DNA of 64,000 nt. Origin: Hippasteria phrygiana. Taxonomy: Eukaryota > Echinodermata > Asteroidea > Valvatida > Goniasteridae. This document shows, one piece after another, positions 60,973 through 64,000 of this stretch (within the stretch, counting starts at the first letter, position 1; the number at the start of each line of letters is the position of its first letter). The position numbers and the translations under genes were made by a program. The stretch is from the NCBI GenBank assembly GCA_037893225.1, contig JAZGUH010000724.1:186001-250000 (forward strand), in the 5' to 3' direction. Under the pieces are notes generated by a model. That model was not told the DNA's origin, made no database searches, and was given only the letters and a program-made list of their open reading frames with translations.

Positions 60973-63696
60973 GGGCAGTGTTAGGTGATGATTTAAAAAA
61001 AAAACCGAGACTATTCCTGAACAAAAAAAATGTCGATCGGGTAGTCTATAAGATCGATCGCTGCACGTAAAACACTGACATGCCTTGCATGCAACTTTTT
61101 ACCGCCGCGGCATGCAGTTGCAGCCGACGCATAAAAAAAACTTGATCGGGGAGCATCAAATATTTGAATATTCGGTCAAACCAAGTTTTGAATAATTGAA
61201 TACTAAATTATTTGAAAATGAAGAAACCCTATGACCATTTTACACTTCGGAAACTATCAATGGCAAAACGGCCTTTCAAACATACATTGAGGCTTGGTAA
61301 TTATATATGAAATGTGAATGGTGGATCTTTGATTTGACCACAGGAAGCCTTCGAGGAGGGAGAGTGGGGCAAGATGAACGCAAGAGACCGGGGTACCCTC
61401 ATGTTCAAGTAAGTACAAACCAGTTTGGGGGAGGGGGCGTGGCTTCCTCATTCCCTCCCCTAAATAATGGGTCCCTCCCCCCTTCCGATCTTCACAACGA
61501 GGGCCCCAGTCACAGTCGAACCTGGCTGGGTAGAATCGCCTGATAACACAGATTGGTACATGTTGTCAAATCGCATAAGTTCTCATTTGATGTGGAAGGC
61601 AGTATCCGAGACAGAAAAATTGACCACACAAATTTCCAACAGATTCTTCGCCGACGGTAAGCAAAGCTATGATATAGGGCCCTGCTTGGGAAGAATCCCG
61701 ACAGTGGTTAATTGTAACTCTCACCCGAACTTGCTCCAAGGCTGTGACTGTAGAGGCGGTTTCAGGCAGTGAAATTAAAAGCGTAGGGGCATTTTGCTCA
61801 AGGATAGACCATGCGAGCGTGGAGCGCGAAGCCCTTACAGCGTGTGGTCCGCTTAAGGGGCGCAACAAATTTTGGATTCTTGTTGCAATGTGGTGCAATC
61901 TGAGGCCATTCCTGGCCACTTTCCCTCGACTGTTTTGAGCAAAAGTTTTTAAGATTATATAGGCAAAATTTAGTTAATTTTGAAATTGTTTAGAATAAAC
62001 TCTTGCTCTTAAATTTATAGCGTAGGGGCAGGATTCAAGCGTAGTGCTATTTCCCGAAAGCCTAGTGGGTGCTAGTGCTAGCCTGGCTAGAATACTGGTT
62101 TCAGGAATCATTATTGGCAAGCTGATCAGGGGTAGGGAATATACATCGTAAAGTCTGTTTGTCAAGGTGCATACAAATGCCGTCATTTTTACCTTGATTT
62201 GTACAGGTTGGCTGATTTAATGGAAGAGCACAAGGAAGAGTTAGCCACACTTGAAACCATTGACTCGGGTGCCGTCTACACTCTGGCCATCAAGACGCAC
62301 ATTGGCATGTCCATCGATACCTTCCGCTACTTTGCCGGATGGTGTGACAAAATCCAGGTATGGGAGAAATACTGTATATAGTGAGACTGGTATGGGAAGC
62401 CCTTGTATTGTATGGGCATTGTATGGGAAAACCATTTGGGAATTGGTATTGGAAATTGTATGGGAAACTCATTTGTTCCATTGGGAACGGTATAGGAAGC
62501 TCATCACTACTCGGATTTGAAATGGTTTGTGAAACCCACTTTCTGCATTGGTGTAGGAAAAACGTATTGCATTGGAAATGGTATAGGAAATCACTCGAAA
62601 TGATTTTGGGAAAACCCACTCGTTTCATCGGATATTGTATGGGAAACCCAGTCAAAATAAAATAAAAGAAAAAAATATATAGAAATGACCGGTGTCTTTC
62701 TTATTTATTGCATTGCGCTTCAGAAAAGTAACTACGATTAAGATTGTATTCTCAAGGGATCCGTGTGAGCAGTGTGTTGTTGTACTTCAAGTATAGTGAA
62801 ATGGCGGAAAACTAAATACATATAATTGCAAATATATCTCTCTCGATGGTTTACTCTTGTCAGGGTCTGACTATCCCAATTAACAACGCCCGGCCAAACA
62901 AGAATCTCACCTACACCAAGAGAGAACCTATTGGGTAAGTTTGCCCATGAGGCAGTGTTAAAAAATTAACTCTCCTGCTGTTTGTGTATATCAATTACAG
63001 CCCTGGAGTAGGCCAGGGAATGGATGATGGATCATGCATGACGGGTCTCTTTGGGCATTCAGGGATGTCAGTCTTCAGGCAGTTGCCTGATTTCAGGCTT
63101 TTACAAAATTTGAAATCCTGTACATTTTTTTAATTCGACTGTAAATCCATTTATCTTGGCTGTAATTTCAGGCCCTAAAGAAAAGTCTGACTGGCATCAC
63201 TAGGCATTGGTGATCAGAATAACCCAGACTGTCAATAATAGCCCTGGAGTAGGCCTGGGGAATGGATAATATAATGCGTGACATTCCTCTTGGGACACTG
63301 GTGCTGAGCCAGAAATGTGGGCCACAGACCAGGAATGGCTATCCAGAGAAACTCTCGGTTACTAGACAAACTGACTAAAGGGGCTTGCACCGTGATTTTT
63401 GGCTGTCTGACTTGGGAACTTGTGGAAGATAAAATTCTTTTCACCGATCAACACACGAGTAATTTATTTGGGGAAACTTGATGCTTTCTTTGCCTCGGAC
63501 AGGGTGTGTGGCATCGTTGTCCCATGGAACTACCCCCTTATGATGCTGTCGTGGAAGATGGCCTCCTGTCTGGCCGCGGGTAACACTGTGGTCCTGAAGC
63601 CGGCCCAGGTCACTCCGCTGACGGCCCTCAAGTTTGCCGAGCTGGTGGTCAGAGCTGGTTTCCCACCCGGTGTCATCAACATCATCCCTGGCTCAG
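32176..63696 (+). CDS. ALDH1L2: Mitochondrial 10-formyltetrahydrofolate dehydrogenase, partial gene
   Basis: Sixteen exons with consistent phases: 32176-32220, 47290-47431, 49692-49777, 51080-51228, 51508-51673, 51812-51916, 52955-53044, 54202-54336, 55360-55488, 57801-57886, 58787-58931, 59701-59883, 61344-61408, 62207-62357, 62864-62934 and 63503-63696. Together 647 codons; the family is about 900-925 residues. The enzyme converts 10-formyl-THF + NADP+ to THF + CO2. Order of parts: a basic presequence (1-20), the formyltransferase-like hydrolase with His126 (YHPS) and Asp162 (LDTG), its C-terminal subdomain, an acyl-carrier-like domain with the phosphopantetheine serine in GGGSMD (Ser373), and the aldehyde dehydrogenase domain up to PGSG. 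The catalytic Cys and Glu lie beyond the window. Residues such as DVARLVEEV, MDVA and GPVLLQR favour ALDH1L2 over ALDH1L1. The first exon is joined by inference. Confidence 0.9.
32383..33010. mobile_element. Foldback element with TIRs built of 17-mers
   Basis: Inverted ends of about 95 bp, made largely of a tandem 17-mer (GAGACAACTCGACCGTT) with variants in the left arm (GTCCGTTGAGACAAGTC). The outermost bases are TGGG...TCGGACAACTC on both ends. The ends are flanked by TGCATGCA on each side (32375-32382 and 33011-33018), an apparent 8-bp duplication, although that word is itself a palindrome. The interior is GC-rich, non-coding in appearance. It sits about 160 bp into intron 1 of the ALDH1L2-like gene. 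Confidence 0.8.
33323..33421. repeat. Near-perfect palindrome
   Basis: Arms of about 45 bp (TTGAAAATTCCAGCTCTTGG...TTATGACATGTGA and complement) around a 3-5 bp loop. The word GAGCTGGAATTTTCAAGC also occurs at about 7786-7803. Confidence 0.85.
33978..34109. repeat. Inverted-repeat micro-element
   Basis: The ends GAGCAAGTTCGAG and CTCGAACTTGCTC are exact complements. The arms continue with GACCACTAGT/ACTAGTGGTT around a 40-bp centre. Non-coding. Confidence 0.8.
34398..34642 (+). CDS. First exon of a Crypton-like / DUF3504-type protein
   Basis: ATG (34398) opens 81 codons plus two bases, then donor GAGAAG|GTAAAC. The peptide contains [37 protein letters not shown] and [19 protein letters not shown]. 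This matches the N-terminal part of the domain found in Crypton tyrosine recombinases and their domesticated relatives (KIAA1958/ZMYM/QRICH1-type, DUF3504): '...NTKR.I......F..F.......E.L...ELD..L..FYA..R'. No continuation (catalytic R-H-R-Y) is found downstream. It lies on the sense strand in intron 1 of the ALDH1L2-like gene, so it is either a lone remnant or has distant exons. Just upstream, GGTTCTATCAA and TTGATAGAACC form an inverted repeat. Confidence 0.6.
34711..34886. repeat. Palindromic element
   Basis: The stem runs AAATAATGAATGTTTCAC..., CAATGGTAAGAATAATTTCA... to GAATGGAACATTC in the centre, with the complement returning to CATTCATTATTTGTATAA. About 75-bp arms, non-coding. Confidence 0.8.
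35029..35515 (-). mobile_element. MITE family F (TTTAAAGG-TAGT ends), copy 1
   Basis: Same family as 53395-53843, 41282-41749, 36232-36545 and the nested 50318-50985 copy. Shared blocks: ACGACAGCACACC, AAGTGGAAATT, CCAACGATT...AATCGTTGGAAA, AACAGGT...AATATTTCC and CCCAAATCCA. The middle carries a hairpin with CAAGGCG/GGTAGCCACGCGCGCCTTG arms shared only with 41282-41749. Confidence 0.75.
35956..36181 (+). mobile_element. MITE family C, copy 2, TTAA ends
   Basis: Starts TTAACCCTAACC and ends GTTAGGGTTAA, so it has TTAA target duplication and CCCTAAC termini. Near-identical to 6784-6996 inside. Confidence 0.85.
36232..36545 (-). mobile_element. MITE family F, partial copy
   Basis: Contains GTGTGCTGTCG, GGAAAGTGGAAATTGATAC, a CCAATGATTGTCGG/CCGACAATCGTTGG hairpin and GGTCAGGGAACCAGACTAC, collinear with 53420-53720 in reverse. 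The outer ends are missing. Confidence 0.75.
37313..37527 (+). mobile_element. Dispersed repeat family E, copy 1
   Basis: Starts TTAACCCTTCCCTTACCGATG and contains GTCAAGTTTACT twice and CAACAGAAAGAGCTGGTTC. The reverse of 49465-49613 shares these blocks. TTAA at the start suggests another TTAA-type MITE. Confidence 0.6.
38272..38660. mobile_element. hAT-like MITE, probably interrupted on the right
   Basis: Begins TAGGGCTGTGCATCTGAACC and ends CCCATACTGCCC just where a TTAA MITE starts. The TAGGGCTGT start is shared with the hAT element at 58117. GGGTACC/GGTACCC words recur near both ends. Confidence 0.5.
38661..38880 (+). mobile_element. TTAA MITE family B, copy
   Basis: TTAACCCCTTGCGTACGG to CCGTGCCCAAGGGGTTA(G). 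Nearly identical to 45710-45932, including CAATCCATTGTTGGATTATTG in the middle. Confidence 0.85.
38891..39280. mobile_element. MITE with CCTTTTCACACT-type ends
   Basis: The left CTAAGGTCTTTTCACACTGTCC and right GATAGTATGAAAAGGCCTAG are imperfect inverted repeats. The interior has repeated GGGTT/AACCC and GGATC words. Non-coding. Confidence 0.6.
39281..41281. other. Intron 1 stretch without recognised element
   Basis: No coding exon or element border recognised. The open frames at 40010-40228 and 40686-41009 lack splice context and protein-like composition. Confidence 0.4.
41282..41749 (+). mobile_element. MITE family F, copy 2
   Basis: Starts TTTAAAGGTAGTAACTAGT and ends GTGTACACTACCCTTAA. 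It is the reverse complement of 35029-35515 over most of its length, including the long GC-rich hairpin. Confidence 0.8.
42100..42712. mobile_element. Foldback element
   Basis: AGTTCTGCTTCCG at the left and CGGAAGCAGAACT at the right, then ATAGGGTAGGTAGG versus AAAATAGGGTAGGTAA (not inverted). Inside is a clear inverted pair, CAGCAAAATCTTGGAAAATAACCA (42222) and TGGTTATTTTCCAAGATTTGCTG (42484). The 110-codon frame 42355-42684 is inside and has no recognisable domain. Confidence 0.55.
43837..44447. mobile_element. Long foldback element with 9-bp duplication (MULE-like)
   Basis: A 611-bp near-perfect palindrome with arms of about 270 bp, starting TAGCCCTAGAAGGACGC and ending with the complement. 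CCTTGGAAG occurs on both sides (43828-43836 and 44448-44456), an exact 9-bp target duplication. Long terminal inverted repeats with 9-bp duplications fit Mutator-like foldback elements. Each arm begins with its own small hairpin (AGGACGCTAT/ATAGCGTCCT). The identical peptides readable on opposite strands are a consequence of the palindrome. Confidence 0.88.
44457..45709. other. Intron 1 stretch with two C-runs
   Basis: No exon. A C run of about 18 bases at 45105-45122 and another at 45273-45289. 44515-44720 vaguely resembles MITE family C (TTTGCATGGGACTT, GTGTGCCATTGGTTT) and may be an old copy. Confidence 0.4.
45710..45932 (+). mobile_element. TTAA MITE family B, copy
   Basis: TTAACCACTTGCGTAAGG to CCGTGCTCAAGGGGTTAA, with TTAA on both ends. 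Over 90% similar by eye to 38661-38880. Confidence 0.85.
46368..46519 (-). mobile_element. TTAA MITE family D, copy 1
   Basis: TTAACCCCCTAACCCTGCCAGACGC at the left and CTGGAGGGTTAGGGTTTAA at the right. The middle shares TGTGCTGACAGCTCCACTTTG and CAAGTCAATGTGACAAAGTA with 47865-48019 and 56267-56417 in reverse orientation. Confidence 0.8.
47085..47165 (-). mobile_element. tRNA-derived SINE or tRNA pseudogene
   Basis: On the minus strand GGGGAGTCGGGTTGGCCTTG opens a tRNA-like unit ending with the B box GGTTCGAATCCCGTCC. It lies just before the acceptor of ALDH1L2-like exon 2. Confidence 0.5.
47290..47431 (+). CDS. ALDH1L2: ALDH1L2-like exon 2, start of hydrolase domain
   Basis: Acceptor TTGTCAG, donor CTAG|GTAAAT, exit phase 1. 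Reads SIWDR then [16 protein letters not shown], the Rossmann-like first strand and glycine turn of the formyltransferase fold. The internal Met (47305) aligns with the initiator of the cytosolic paralogue ALDH1L1, so a transcript starting at another 5' exon could give a cytosolic form. Confidence 0.95.
47865..48103 (+). mobile_element. TTAA MITE family D, copy 2, with a 3-fold end repeat
   Basis: TTAACCCTAACCCTCCAGGGCA at 47865 to GGTCAGGGTTAA at 48019. The right end (GTGACCTGGCGGGGTCAGGG then TTAATTAATAAA) is then repeated in tandem three times up to about 48103, so the element's own terminus has been amplified. Confidence 0.8.
49212..49462. mobile_element. GGGCCCAATTTCATGGCTCT-bounded MITE
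   Basis: The ends GGGCCCAATTTCATGGCTCT and AGAGCCATGAAATTGGGCCC are perfect inverted repeats bounding 251 bp of CGCTAA/TTAGCG-rich sequence. A partial relative is at 63815-63870. Confidence 0.85.
49465..49613 (-). mobile_element. Dispersed repeat family E, copy 2
   Basis: Reverse complement of 37313-37527 blocks (AAGCTCTTTCCGTTGG; AAACTTGACATTGGTAAAGAAAGGGTTAA), directly abutting the preceding MITE. Confidence 0.6.
49692..49777 (+). CDS. ALDH1L2: ALDH1L2-like exon 3
   Basis: Acceptor AATTTCAG, donor GAG|GTATGT, exit phase 0. Contains [18 protein letters not shown], a conserved strand-loop of the hydrolase domain. A foldback transposon begins only 14 bp after the donor. Confidence 0.95.
49792..50312. 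mobile_element. Long foldback element, second copy, right end lost
   Basis: The left arm starts TAGCCCTAGAAGGACGC, 14 bp after the exon 3 donor, and follows the 43837-44447 copy closely. The right arm has a small deletion (GTGAAGTCAATGGAGACG) and stops at GATCTTC, where a family F MITE begins. The last 65 bp or so of the arm are missing. Confidence 0.85.
50318..50985 (+). mobile_element. MITE family F copy carrying a nested TTAA MITE
   Basis: TTTTTCAGAAATGAATGGATTTGG to TTTTTGATGTTTGCAAATG matches 53425-53826. It is split by the family B MITE 50379-50592 (reverse orientation). The 53-kb copy has the uninterrupted CCTGTTTAAAG, so the target and duplication are both read directly: one TTAA before, two after. 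Confidence 0.88.
50379..50592 (-). mobile_element. TTAA MITE family B, nested copy
   Basis: TTAACCCCTTGAGTATGG to GTACGCAAGGGGTTAA, inserted into the TTAA of a family F MITE. This gives the exact boundaries and the 4-bp duplication for the family. Confidence 0.92.
51080..51228 (+). CDS. ALDH1L2: ALDH1L2-like exon 4, hydrolase catalytic His
   Basis: Acceptor TCCCACAG, donor TG|GTAAAC, exit phase 2. Contains [19 protein letters not shown] with the catalytic His (106 counted from the MKIAVIG Met), and [11 protein letters not shown]. Confidence 0.96.
51508..51673 (+). CDS. ALDH1L2: ALDH1L2-like exon 5, hydrolase catalytic Asp
   Basis: Acceptor CATGTAG, donor ATG|GTAAGA, exit phase 0. Contains [15 protein letters not shown] with the catalytic Asp (142 by the same count), then [13 protein letters not shown]. 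Confidence 0.96.
51812..51916 (+). CDS. ALDH1L2: ALDH1L2-like exon 6
   Basis: Acceptor TCATTCCAG, donor GAG|GTATCG, phase 0 both sides. Contains [19 protein letters not shown], the conserved turn preceding the linker to the C-terminal hydrolase subdomain. Confidence 0.95.
52028..52210 (+). mobile_element. tRNA-derived SINE, copy 1
   Basis: GACAATTTGGGAGACCGCCAAC leader, then A-box-like TAGCTTAGTTGGTAGAGTGCC and B box GGTTCGAATCT, then a family-specific tail (TTTCTTTGTTCACTTTGAAA). The tail with CCCTTGTGGTTTGTTTG is shared by all copies. Confidence 0.8.
52955..53044 (+). CDS. ALDH1L2: ALDH1L2-like exon 7
   Basis: Acceptor ATATTTCAG after a long pyrimidine tract, donor CAG|GTAACG, phase 0. 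Contains [18 protein letters not shown], then [11 protein letters not shown], the start of the formyltransferase C-terminal subdomain. Confidence 0.95.
53395..53843 (+). mobile_element. MITE family F, best-preserved copy
   Basis: The 25-bp ends TTTAAAGGAAGTATACATCA... and ...TGATGTATACTACCTTTAAA are inverted repeats with one mismatch. The interior has the CCAACGATTGTC/GACAATCGTTGG hairpin. 449 bp, no coding. TTTAAA at both ends may include the target. Confidence 0.85.
54202..54336 (+). CDS. ALDH1L2: ALDH1L2-like exon 8
   Basis: Acceptor CTGTTGTAG, donor ATG|GTGAGT, phase 0. Contains VSMFGSKLL and [20 protein letters not shown], the C-terminal subdomain beta barrel. Confidence 0.95.
55011..55046. 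repeat. (CCCA)n microsatellite
   Basis: Nine CCCA units. Produces a Trp/Gly run on the minus strand that is not a gene. Confidence 0.95.
55360..55488 (+). CDS. ALDH1L2: ALDH1L2-like exon 9
   Basis: Acceptor TCTCGGCAG, donor AAG|GTGTGT, phase 0. Contains [16 protein letters not shown] (end of the hydrolase region) and an acidic linker [12 protein letters not shown] leading into the carrier domain. Confidence 0.95.
55818..55960 (+). mobile_element. tRNA-derived SINE, copy 2 with internal deletions
   Basis: AATTTGGGAGCTCAGTTGGTAGAGTGCC followed directly by the tail. Leader and B-box segments are deleted relative to the copies at 52028 and 56093. Confidence 0.75.
56093..56266 (+). mobile_element. 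tRNA-derived SINE, copy 3 (best promoter)
   Basis: A box TAGCTCAGTTGGTAGAGCGCC and B box GGTTCGAATCG are both near consensus. Same leader and tail as copy 1. It abuts a TTAA MITE at its 3' end. A tRNA search might call 56120-56192 a tRNA, but the shared leader and tail show it is a SINE. Confidence 0.8.
56267..56417 (+). mobile_element. TTAA MITE family D, copy 3
   Basis: TTAACCCTAACCCTCCAGGGCA to TCTGGCAGGGTTATGGTTAA, collinear with 47865-48019. Confidence 0.85.
56930..56945. repeat. Poly-T run
   Basis: About 17 T; nothing else in 56420-57800 except unique intron sequence and a CAGCAGCAGCAG tract at about 57343-57354. Confidence 0.6.
57801..57886 (+). CDS. ALDH1L2: ALDH1L2-like exon 10, carrier-domain serine
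   Basis: Acceptor ATCTATAG, donor AG|GTAAGA, exit phase 2. Contains DIWTGILS...[15 protein letters not shown]. The Ser in GGGSMD is the 4'-phosphopantetheine attachment site of the acyl-carrier-like domain that moves the formyl group between the two active sites. Confidence 0.95.
57969..58038. repeat. Short palindrome
   Basis: CCTTGGGGCTTGGATGCTGA...GTCATTATCAGCATCCAAGC, about 30-bp arms with one extra C in the right arm, in intron 10. Confidence 0.8.
58117..58711. mobile_element. hAT-type non-autonomous element
   Basis: The ends TAGGGCTGTTC and GGACAGCCCTA are inverted with one mismatch. They are flanked by AGTAGATT (58109-58116) and AGTAGAAT (58712-58719), an 8-bp target duplication with one change, as expected for hAT. 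Subterminal GAATATT/AATATTC words repeat near both ends. 595 bp, non-coding, in intron 10. Confidence 0.85.
58787..58931 (+). CDS. ALDH1L2: ALDH1L2-like exon 11, end of carrier domain
   Basis: Acceptor CCACGCAG, donor GCT|GTGAGT, exit phase 0. Contains [29 protein letters not shown] and the start of the linker to the dehydrogenase. Confidence 0.95.
59701..59883 (+). CDS. ALDH1L2: ALDH1L2-like exon 12, start of ALDH domain
   Basis: Acceptor CTAATGCAG, donor AAG|GTATTG, phase 0. Contains [33 protein letters not shown] and the helix [10 protein letters not shown] typical of aldehyde dehydrogenases. Confidence 0.95.
60034..60199. mobile_element. Diverged relative of TTAA MITE family B
   Basis: CTCTTGAATACGGACGAGGG, then TCAATCCATTGCTTACCTGC, then TTACGCTTGGCCGCACAAGCC follow the order of family B (GCGTACGGATGACG, TCAATCCATTGTTGG, ACGCTTGACTGCACAAACAC). 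The ends are not preserved. Confidence 0.4.
60200..60467 (+). mobile_element. TTAA MITE related to family D
   Basis: TTAACCCTAACCCCCACGAGG to TTGCATTTAGCAGGGTTAGGATTAA. The interior has repeated CCTGCCAAATGCAA. Ends resemble family D but the interior differs. Confidence 0.65.
60931..60968. repeat. Poly-T run (38 bp)
   Basis: 38 consecutive T, possibly the A tail of a minus-strand retroposon. No SINE body is recognised beside it. Confidence 0.8.
61060..61235 (-). mobile_element. Fragment of the hAT-type element
   Basis: ACTTTTTACCGCCGCGGCATGCAGTTG and AATATTTGAATATTCGGTCAAA...GAATAATTGAATACTAAATTATTTGAAAATGAA follow the left part of 58117-58711 in reverse, with the internal order preserved and the terminus lost. 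Confidence 0.6.
61344..61408 (+). CDS. ALDH1L2: ALDH1L2-like exon 13
   Basis: Acceptor GACCACAG, donor TTCAA|GTAAGT, exit phase 2. Contains [17 protein letters not shown], the ALDH segment before the 'LADL' helix. Confidence 0.93.
62207..62357 (+). CDS. ALDH1L2: ALDH1L2-like exon 14
   Basis: Acceptor TTTGTACAG, donor CAG|GTATGG, exit phase 0. Contains [39 protein letters not shown] and [10 protein letters not shown], conserved in ALDH1L enzymes. Confidence 0.96.
62360..62660 (+). repeat. Degenerate GGTATGGGAAA minisatellite
   Basis: Immediately after exon 14, words such as GGTATGGGAA, TGTATGGGAAA and GGTATAGGAA recur every 20-40 bp with intervening CATTTG and CATTGG. Reading frames here (62290-62665 both strands) come from this. 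Confidence 0.7.
62864..62934 (+). CDS. ALDH1L2: ALDH1L2-like exon 15
   Basis: Acceptor CTTGTCAG, donor TTGG|GTAAGT, exit phase 2. Contains [24 protein letters not shown], matching the 'GSTIPINQARPNRNLT' block of vertebrate ALDH1L proteins. Confidence 0.95.
63001..63270 (+). repeat. Partial duplication in intron 15
   Basis: CCCTGGAGTAGGCC(A/T)GGG with the following GAATGGAT...GCATGACG occurs at 63001 and again at 63241. Confidence 0.6.
63503..63696 (+). CDS. ALDH1L2: ALDH1L2-like exon 16, cofactor-binding region
   Basis: Acceptor TCGGACAG, donor TCAG|GTGAGA, exit phase 1. Contains [15 protein letters not shown] with the conserved Asn of the oxyanion hole (PWN), [20 protein letters not shown] for NADP binding, and INIIPGSG. 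The exon carrying the next glycine motif and the later catalytic Glu and Cys exons are outside the window. Confidence 0.96.
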
Positions 63697-64000
63697 GTGA
63701 GAACAGTAACTGAAGCGTGGCGGGGGTTTATGACTATGCTGGGTTCCAAAGACGTGGCTCTGGTAACCAGGAAATTTCACACGTACGAGCGCTATTCAAT
63801 ACTTTATGGTGCTGGCACAGAAATCGTGCACTAACCCTGTTAGCAGAGAATTCGTAGCTTCAGGATGTACAGATCGGGCTTTGAAGTATTCCCACTCTTC
63901 CCTAATATTTTTTACCTTGCTCCTACTTTTCCGGCTTTTTTTTTCTTGAAATTCCTAGTTTCTCCCACTTTTTGCTACCACAACTATTAGCGTTACACAG
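63697..64000. other. Start of intron 16, with a MITE fragment
   Basis: Intron sequence after the GTGAGA donor. 63825-63870 (CACTAACCCTGTTAGCAGAGAATTC...GGATGTAC) resembles the interior of the GGGCCCAATTTCAT MITE at 49212. Confidence 0.5.

Overview
This is nuclear DNA of an animal. The genes have short exons with GT-AG introns, the spacers are packed with small DNA transposons, tRNA-derived SINEs and satellites, and there is an intact Penelope-like retroelement. The repeat spectrum looks like a marine invertebrate, perhaps a deuterostome, but the species cannot be fixed from the sequence.

Layout. (1) Positions 413-885 and 29587-31275 are two halves of one satellite array (family A, monomer about 190-240 bp). 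The array is interrupted exactly at a TACT duplication by a 28,701-bp block (886-29586). The block ends in 34-bp inverted repeats with four mismatches. Each end also carries an array of one 73-bp repeat, and the two arrays are inverted relative to each other. I read the block as one giant terminal-inverted-repeat element, or a smaller foldback element that has since expanded. (2) Inside it lie a decayed LINE fragment, a minus-strand terminal exon, several MITEs, a 187-bp satellite (9450-12660) and a plus-strand spliced gene (16408-26855). That gene encodes an NLS-like basic stretch, a ParB-like segment and the C-terminal part of a DNA N6/N4-type methyltransferase. A full-length Penelope-like element (21474-24600) sits in one of its introns, next to a tandem duplication and a microhomology deletion. 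(3) From about 32 kb to the right edge is one gene, the mitochondrial-type 10-formyltetrahydrofolate dehydrogenase (ALDH1L2-like). Exon 1 (32176-32220) encodes a presequence. After a 15-kb intron come exons 2-16 (47290-63696), covering the hydrolase domain, the carrier-protein domain and the start of the aldehyde dehydrogenase domain. The rest lies beyond the window.

The introns of the folate gene are a catalogue of transposons whose borders can be read directly. They include TTAA-flanked MITEs (one with its empty site visible in a sister repeat), long foldback elements with 8- or 9-bp target duplications, a hAT-type element with an 8-bp duplication, three copies of a tRNA-SINE, and a lone exon of a Crypton-like/DUF3504 protein (34398-34642).

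Working together: the folate enzyme would oxidise 10-formyl-THF to THF and CO2 in mitochondria with NADP+. The ParB/methyltransferase gene would be a DNA-modifying or DNA-binding factor if expressed, but its middle section is not visible and it may be broken. No rRNA gene, confident tRNA gene or CRISPR array is present.
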